DNA of 64,000 bases from Heliocybe sulcata (Eukaryota > Basidiomycota > Agaricomycetes > Gloeophyllales > Gloeophyllaceae): NCBI GenBank assembly GCA_004369045.1, contig ML213507.1, positions 1,442,493-1,506,492 of the forward strand. The letters are read 5' to 3'. Under the pieces are notes generated by a model. It was not told the origin of the DNA and searched no databases. It saw nothing but the letters and a program-made list of their open reading frames with translations. The position numbers and the translations under genes are program-made. Positions 58,805 to 64,000 of this stretch are shown one piece after another. How positions within the stretch are numbered: position 1 is the first letter of the stretch; each line of letters opens with the position of its first letter.

Positions 58805-59751
58805 ATGCCATCCACCACACCACTCAAACGCGTCACCGACATTGCAAGGTTGATTGACCATAGGTGCGCCGTCCAACTCTATCATAGCGAGATCAAGAAG
58901 AAGTGCCTGATCCTTGAAGTTCGAAGTTTGCTACACCCATCTCTTACCGACTCAGAAATTCTGCGTGGTCTTCAAGTGGCAAAGGACGCTAAGGTAGCGA
59001 CGGCTTGCATCAAGGTGAGTAGCACGCAAATCAGGGAGATATCTTCTATATGATCAAACCATCGGGAAAACACAGCCGTACAGTATCCCAGAAGCCATCG
59101 AAGTACTGCAAGGATCAGGGTGAGTCCACACGCAGTCGCCCTACCACTACCGCCCTAAAACAAGCGTCGCACAGCGTCGGGATATGCGCCGTGATCGGCT
59201 TCCCGCACGGGAACAGCACCACCCACATCAAAGTCGCCGAAGCAGCCGCAGCCATGGACGACCTCGCCGACTTCGTCCGTTCACCCCAGAACGGCCCCGC
59301 CGAGATCGACATGGTCGTGAACGTCGGAAAGGTTTTATCTGAGGATTGGGGGTACGTGGAGCACGAGATCGCCGCCATCAACAAGGCCGTGGTCCAACGC
59401 CGCGGTGCGCTGAAGGTCATCTTCGAGAACGACTTCCTCAGCACCGAGCACATCGTCCGGCTTTCCGAGATATGCACGCGCGTCGGGGTCGCGTACGTGA
59501 AGACCAGCACCGGCTTCGGGTTCGTCAAGGCCGAGGGCTCGGCTTTGTATACCTACAAAGGCGCGACGGTGGAGCATATTCAGGTGATGAAGCAGAATGT
59601 CGGGCCCTCTGTGCAGATAAAGGCTGCCGGGGGCATTCGGACCCTAGAGCAGTTCTTGCAGGCGTATGAGGCAGGGGCGACTCGCTTTGGTGCGACTGCC
59701 ACGGAGGCGATATTGAAGGAGGCTAGAGCCAGAGGGTATCCGGAGGAGTAG
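58805..59751 (+). CDS. deoC: Deoxyribose-phosphate aldolase
   Basis: Cleaves 2-deoxyribose-5-phosphate to glyceraldehyde-3-phosphate and acetaldehyde in deoxynucleoside breakdown. Four exons: join(58805..58863,58927..59014,59076..59119,59175..59751), 255 residues, the usual length. Exon junctions restore the family start IDHSLLHPSLTDSEI, then ACIKPYSIPEAIEVLQGSG and VGICAVIGFPHGN. Active-site features: EIDMVVNVG (Asp 109), ALKVIFEN (Lys 144), the Schiff-base lysine K173 in AYVKTSTGFG and the IKAAGGIRT lysine. The C-terminus is GATRFGATATEAIL. The start at 58805 is the first ATG in frame. A partial pseudogene copy lies 1.6 kb upstream. Confidence 0.96.
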
Positions 59752-62162
59752 GTGATACGTTCTCCAGTGTACCATATAATACTGCTTCGAACTGGAGGGA
59801 AGAACAAGGAGACAACGATGACGCCCGAATGGCGCGATCATTCATATCTTCGATGTCATTAACACCGCGCAAGGCCATTACGGTCCACTATCTGAGACGT
59901 TTGGACTCAACAGGGTGCAAAACAGTAAGTGTAGTCAGTGCTGTGAAAGTTGCCACATGTTGAGTGTAACGCTTACTGATTGAAAGAGAAGTAGGCGTTC
60001 TTCATCGAGATCCCAGATGAAGGTGGTTGCAGGACGGCGGTAAAGAGTCGAGAACACATTTCGTCGGCAAGACTAAAGCAGAGATACCGACGATTGTGCA
60101 GCGCGCGTATGGTGGGATCGGCTGGAGCATGTGAAGCAGGACCAGGATTGAGAAGGAGTGGTGCCCTTCAGTTCGAATGATGTCCCAGAGCCGAAGCAAT
60201 AGAATAAACACAGTTGAGCGATAGTGCAGGTGCTCACCAACCCATACAGAACGTGAAGAAAGTGGTAGGAGGTAAAGGGACGATGGTGCCGTACTCGGGG
60301 GCTGCGTCCTCATGGGAGACGCGCATCGGTCAAGTAGAGTCAGAACTCGCGACTGAGACGCAAGCAAGAAGGAGAAGGCCACAGTACAAGCGCGCGAGGC
60401 CATAGCGGATACGGCAGCGTCGGTGTATTGTAAGATCTCGGGTGACGGACGCACTTGCTAGGGAGCGTGACAATAATTCCCGCTTCAGCGGAACATCGAT
60501 CAGTACTCAAGTACTCATTACTCAGTCTTAGTCGATGGACAAAAACCAGTGTGAATTGGCGATCGGGTTAGCTATGATCGTGAGATGGAGATAGGCAAGA
60601 CGGAGAAATCGCAGCAGAACGGCTTCCGAGAGATTGCGCCAGAATACCTCTTCCTAGCCATCTCCTGGATGATTCCGAGAATAGAGCTATAGATCAGAAG
60701 CTTGGGGATATCAACGGCTGAAGAGGGAACTTAGCTTCGGGGATCAGGACCATGTGAGACCGAGCCCGTACGCTGGTCCCCTCAAGTGTTCACGTAAAAC
60801 CCGTCAACGGCGCAATTGGTATTGTCGCAAGGGGTGGAGCAGTTCAAACGGGGAGCACGGGAAACACTTGAGCTACGCCGAAACATGGCAGGCAGTACTC
60901 CATCCATAAACCCAAGACAGACATACGCAAATATAACTTACTGAACAATGTGAGTAATACTCGCGGGAGAAATCAGGAGCGGTAGTACGTCAATCGGTGA
61001 ATGATTATCATGATTGACACCACTGAACTTCATAGAGTCCACTTATCAGGACAGAACCAGCAAATGCCTGCGAAGGATCAATCAAGGGCGAGCTTTACCA
61101 ACGCGACGCAGCACAAGCCTAAAGGTGCAAGCAATATTCTCCATATAATACGCTGTCGAGACCGAGTTAGCGTTAGCTGCTTTCTGACTGCTTTCTGCTT
61201 CATGGCTTCATGAGAGGAGGGGGCAGGAGGTGGAAGGCAAAATCCGGCGAATTTCAATCTTGCAAGTACAGCCACCCGCCACCCGGCTATCACCTGCCCT
61301 TTCCATTCCTCTCAAACCTCTAAGCGGAACGGTCAGATATCATATACGATATCTCTGCCGTCTTCGACTTTGTTCAACACCATTCCTGTTGAGCTACGCA
61401 ACGAATGCTTCAATAAGCCCTACCCATATACACATTCTGTCTGCCAGTCCTCTATCGTACGCCAACTCCAGGAATCCCAATAATTTTCATAATTCTCGCG
61501 TATCGTTGGGACCCTGCTGCCTTCAATCAAACTCACGGGCAACAAATGGCAAATGCAGACCCGGCAGCACGTCTACATCACGGCTAGCCTGATTTGCCTG
61601 CTGATGCGTTGGAATGATCATGAAATAAGTACGATCCTTGGGAACAACTCCATGAGTGATGGTGCCGGGCATCCTTGGGCCTTGCCCGAGCCATTGCTCT
61701 TGGGCTACCCTTCCGGAATCCGCCGTCACTTCAAATCATCTCCATGAAGTACTACGATAGCGGAACTCAATTTACAACACCGAGGCTACTTATCGTGCAT
61801 CTATAATCATGCATTGGACCCAAGGACAGAGCCAGGGACGAGTATAGGCACCTCAGCATGCCCAATAAACTACATACGTACGTGCGAGCTTCCTTCGGCA
61901 AGGAGTCGACGTGAGATTTACCAAAGGTCCGTGTCCTGTTTCCTCGTCACATTTCAGCCATTGATGTTCCCATCACAAGGTAGCATCTCTCCCTGACTTG
62001 GTGCCCTGCCCGACTTCCGCGGTCGGGGAACGGGCTTCCACCGCTCCAGGGCCAGATACCCTACAGATCGGTGCCGGCATACAACAGCTCCCGAATCACG
62101 ACTATGTAATTTGATTTCTGTATGTCCATTCGTTATGGTCTGTGGAACCTCGACTCAGGGAA
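59752..62162. other. Intergenic, no supported gene
   Basis: 2.4 kb without a convincing gene. A 150-codon minus-strand frame at 60002-60454 is the longest but has no recognisable domain and no clear gene structure. Confidence 0.4.
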
Positions 62163-62170
62163 TATAAAAG
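62163..62170 (+). promoter_or_regulatory. TATA box of the 2OG oxygenase gene
   Basis: TATAAAAG, 48 nt upstream of the ATG at 62211. It shows that the in-frame upstream Met codon near 62142 is not the start. Confidence 0.65.
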
Positions 62171-62210
62171 ATGCGCCTACAGCCTGATCACCTGCTCCGC
62201 AACCCTCGCC

Positions 62211-63713
62211 ATGGTCAGCCCCTCCGTCGACTTCAGCACCGTCCCTGTCCTGGACTACTCCAAGGTCTACAACTCCGAGACCCGCGATGAATTCGTCCAG
62301 GAACTGCGCAACGCCGTCGTCAACGTCGGCTTCCTCTACCTCGCGAACCACTCTGTAGACCCCTCCGTCGTCGCGCGCATGACGGAGCACTACATCCCGC
62401 GCCTCTTCGCCTTGCCCCAGGAGGAAAAGGACAAGATCAAGATGGCAAACTCCCCGCACTTCTTCGGGTACACGGCCTTTGCCCGGGAGTTCACAAAGGA
62501 AAAGGCGGATCTGAGGGAGCAGTTCGACTTTGGTGTGCCGTTCGAGAACAAATACCAGCCGGGCGAGCCGGACTACAAGAAGCTGTGGGGCCCTAGTCAG
62601 GTAAGAGATGCGTCGCCAACTTACCTATCGTATGATCTGACGTGAAAGTATCACAGTGGCCGAAAGAGGAGCTCATCCCCGGCTTCAAAGAGACGTGGAA
62701 CACCTACCTCGAGCAAGTCGAGCAGCTCGGGTACGACTTCCTCGCGCTGCTCGCAGAGTGCCTCGGCCTCCCTTCAGACGCTCTGCACGAGTTCATGGAC
62801 AAGGACAAGAACATCCAAAACGCAAAGGGCAACATCATGCACCAGGCCAAGGTAGAGAAAACACACGACGGTTATCGCAGATGACTGATCTCTCCTCAGA
62901 TCGTCAAGTACCCGCCAGTGGGCACCGTCGAGTCCAACCAGGGCATCGGCCCCCACTTCGACGCCGGCTTCCTCACCTTCGTACGCCCATCTTCATCCCT
63001 TAACAATACACAAATCTCATCACGCACACCCCCAGCTCCTCCAAGCCTCCCCCAATCCCGGTCTCCAAGTCCAAAACCTCACCGGCGACTGGATCGACGT
63101 CCTGCCCATCCCCGGCACCTTCGTCATCAACATCGGGAGAGGTACAGTCCCATTCGCTCGCTCTCCCCGTCTGCCCATTCTAACGGCGTTACCTAGCCCT
63201 CGAGCACGTCACGCAAGGACTCGCGCGCGCGACCTGCCACCGCGTCGTCGCCCCTCTCCGCGACACCTCCTCCCGCTACTCCATCCCCTTCTTCCAAGCA
63301 ATGCGCCAGGAGCTCCGACTCAACGACATCCAATTCGAGTGTACGTCCCTGTCTCTCAAGTTAGACACGAATGGGGTCTAACATTACTCAAACACAGTCG
63401 CCCCGGAAATCCTCGCGCTCAAGGAGAAGAGAGGATACGTGGCAGATCGTGAAGGTACGTCTAACAGGCCGTGGTATTTCCAGACCGTGGTGATCATGCG
63501 TGTCAGGTGTGAACTACGCCGAGTACTCTACCGAGCCAGCGGGTACGGTCGCCTTGATTGGCCGCGTCAAGTACGTATACCTTCGTTAGGGGTTGAAAAT
63601 TCCGACACTGACTTGGCGGCATGTCACACAGGAGCCATCCCGATGTCGCTCAACACCACTACCCGGAGCTGACGAAGCAGCTCTTCCCCAACGGATTGCC
63701 GGCTTGGGCATGA
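62211..63713 (+). CDS. 2-oxoglutarate/Fe(II) oxygenase (isopenicillin-N-synthase-like)
   Basis: Non-haem iron dioxygenase of the DIOX_N plus 2OG-FeII_Oxy type. Eight exons: join(62211..62600,62657..62851,62900..62980,63036..63141,63197..63340,63398..63454,63507..63570,63632..63713), 372 residues; introns 48-61 nt. The N-terminal domain reads VPVLDYSKVYNSETRDEFVQ and VGFLYLANHSV. The iron ligands are H214 and D216 (HFDAGFLTF) and H272 (ATCHRVVAP); R284 and S286 (SRYS) should bind 2-oxoglutarate. Near the end, IGRVKSHPDVAQHHYPEL. Such enzymes hydroxylate or desaturate small metabolites; the substrate is unknown. No biosynthetic cluster is visible nearby in the window. Confidence 0.94.
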
Positions 63714-64000
63714 GTCAAGGTCGTACGCGGTGCAGCAGGAAGATATATATGTATATGAATATATAGTGTGTTAGATGTAGCATTGGCAATAAGAGGGTCA
63801 TTTACTTGTATACGCAGGACACCAACAAGGCACCATGTCCAGTCGCAGACTGCATCAACCGGGCGTAACCCGGTAAGACAACAATAACCCGATGGTATTG
63901 CAATGCAAGTAAATACACCAATGAAAAAGTACATACACATGAAAACCGACAGCAATGCAAGTGGAGCGAGGGAGGTGGGTGTACAGACAAGGACTTCGAC
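63714..64000. other. 3' flank with AT-rich microsatellite-like tract
   Basis: An imperfect AT-rich repeat lies at about 63741-63770, probably in the 3' region of the oxygenase gene. Nothing else is seen. Confidence 0.5.

Noticed and set aside
60002-60454. Minus-strand 150-codon frame with hydrophobic stretches
   Set aside because: No domain, no signal peptide at a convincing start, no splice or promoter support, and overlapping open frames on the other strand.

Overview
The window looks like nuclear DNA of a filamentous basidiomycete (Agaricomycetes, possibly a polypore). Evidence: most genes are cut by many GT-AG introns of about 45-65 nt; the coding families are fungal (Ade6, Prp6, Dur3, Sec2, SNX3/Grd19); and the secreted aspartic protease reads like polyporopepsin. 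The taxonomic call is an inference from gene families and intron style. I saw no bacterial operons, rRNA, CRISPR arrays or confident tRNA genes, and I recognised no transposon or retroelement.

Layout. 1-6.9 kb is gene-poor, with one promoter-like site and a small spliced transcript candidate (3.8-4.3 kb). 6.9-8.6 kb: pepsin-type protease (-). 10.7-14.9 kb: intronless FGAM synthase ADE6 (+). 15.3-16.9 kb: SNX3 (-) and a small HicA-like-domain protein (+) as a divergent pair. 18.4-19.5 kb: kinase-like gene (+). 20.0-21.0 kb: F-box-like protein (+). 21.7-23.2 kb: Sec2-type Rab GEF (-). 24.4-25.5 kb: uncharacterised protein (+). 25.7-26.8 kb: sulfotransferase-like protein (-). 28.5-31.1 kb: DUR3-type urea transporter (+). 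31.5-33.0 kb: zinc alcohol dehydrogenase (+). 33.5 kb: tiny secreted Cys-rich peptide (+). 33.9-34.5 kb: orphan protein (-). 35.0-36.0 kb: proline iminopeptidase (-). 36.6-37.4, 39.2-40.6 and 42.8-43.6 kb: uncharacterised proteins (-). 41.0-42.3 kb: a large diverged inverted repeat carrying two divergent promoters. 47.4-48.4 kb: second sulfotransferase-like gene (-). 50.6-53.9 kb: splicing factor PRP6 (-). 54.5-56.3 kb: FAD monooxygenase (-). 56.9-59.8 kb: deoC pseudogene (+), HNH gene (-) and intact deoC (+). 62.2-63.7 kb: 2-oxoglutarate/Fe(II) oxygenase (+).

The genes do not form an obvious single pathway. Core housekeeping genes (purine synthesis, splicing, endosome sorting, exocytosis) alternate with nutrition and accessory genes (protease, iminopeptidase, urea transporter, polyol-type dehydrogenase, monooxygenase, oxygenase).

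The most notable points are: microexons of 3, 5 and 12 nt in three metabolic genes; a likely GC-AG intron in a spliceosomal gene; a stand-alone HicA-like domain protein; the pseudo-deoC / HNH / deoC arrangement; and the inverted repeat at 41-42.3 kb. All exon boundaries were read by eye from splice signals, frame and family resemblance; no search was run.
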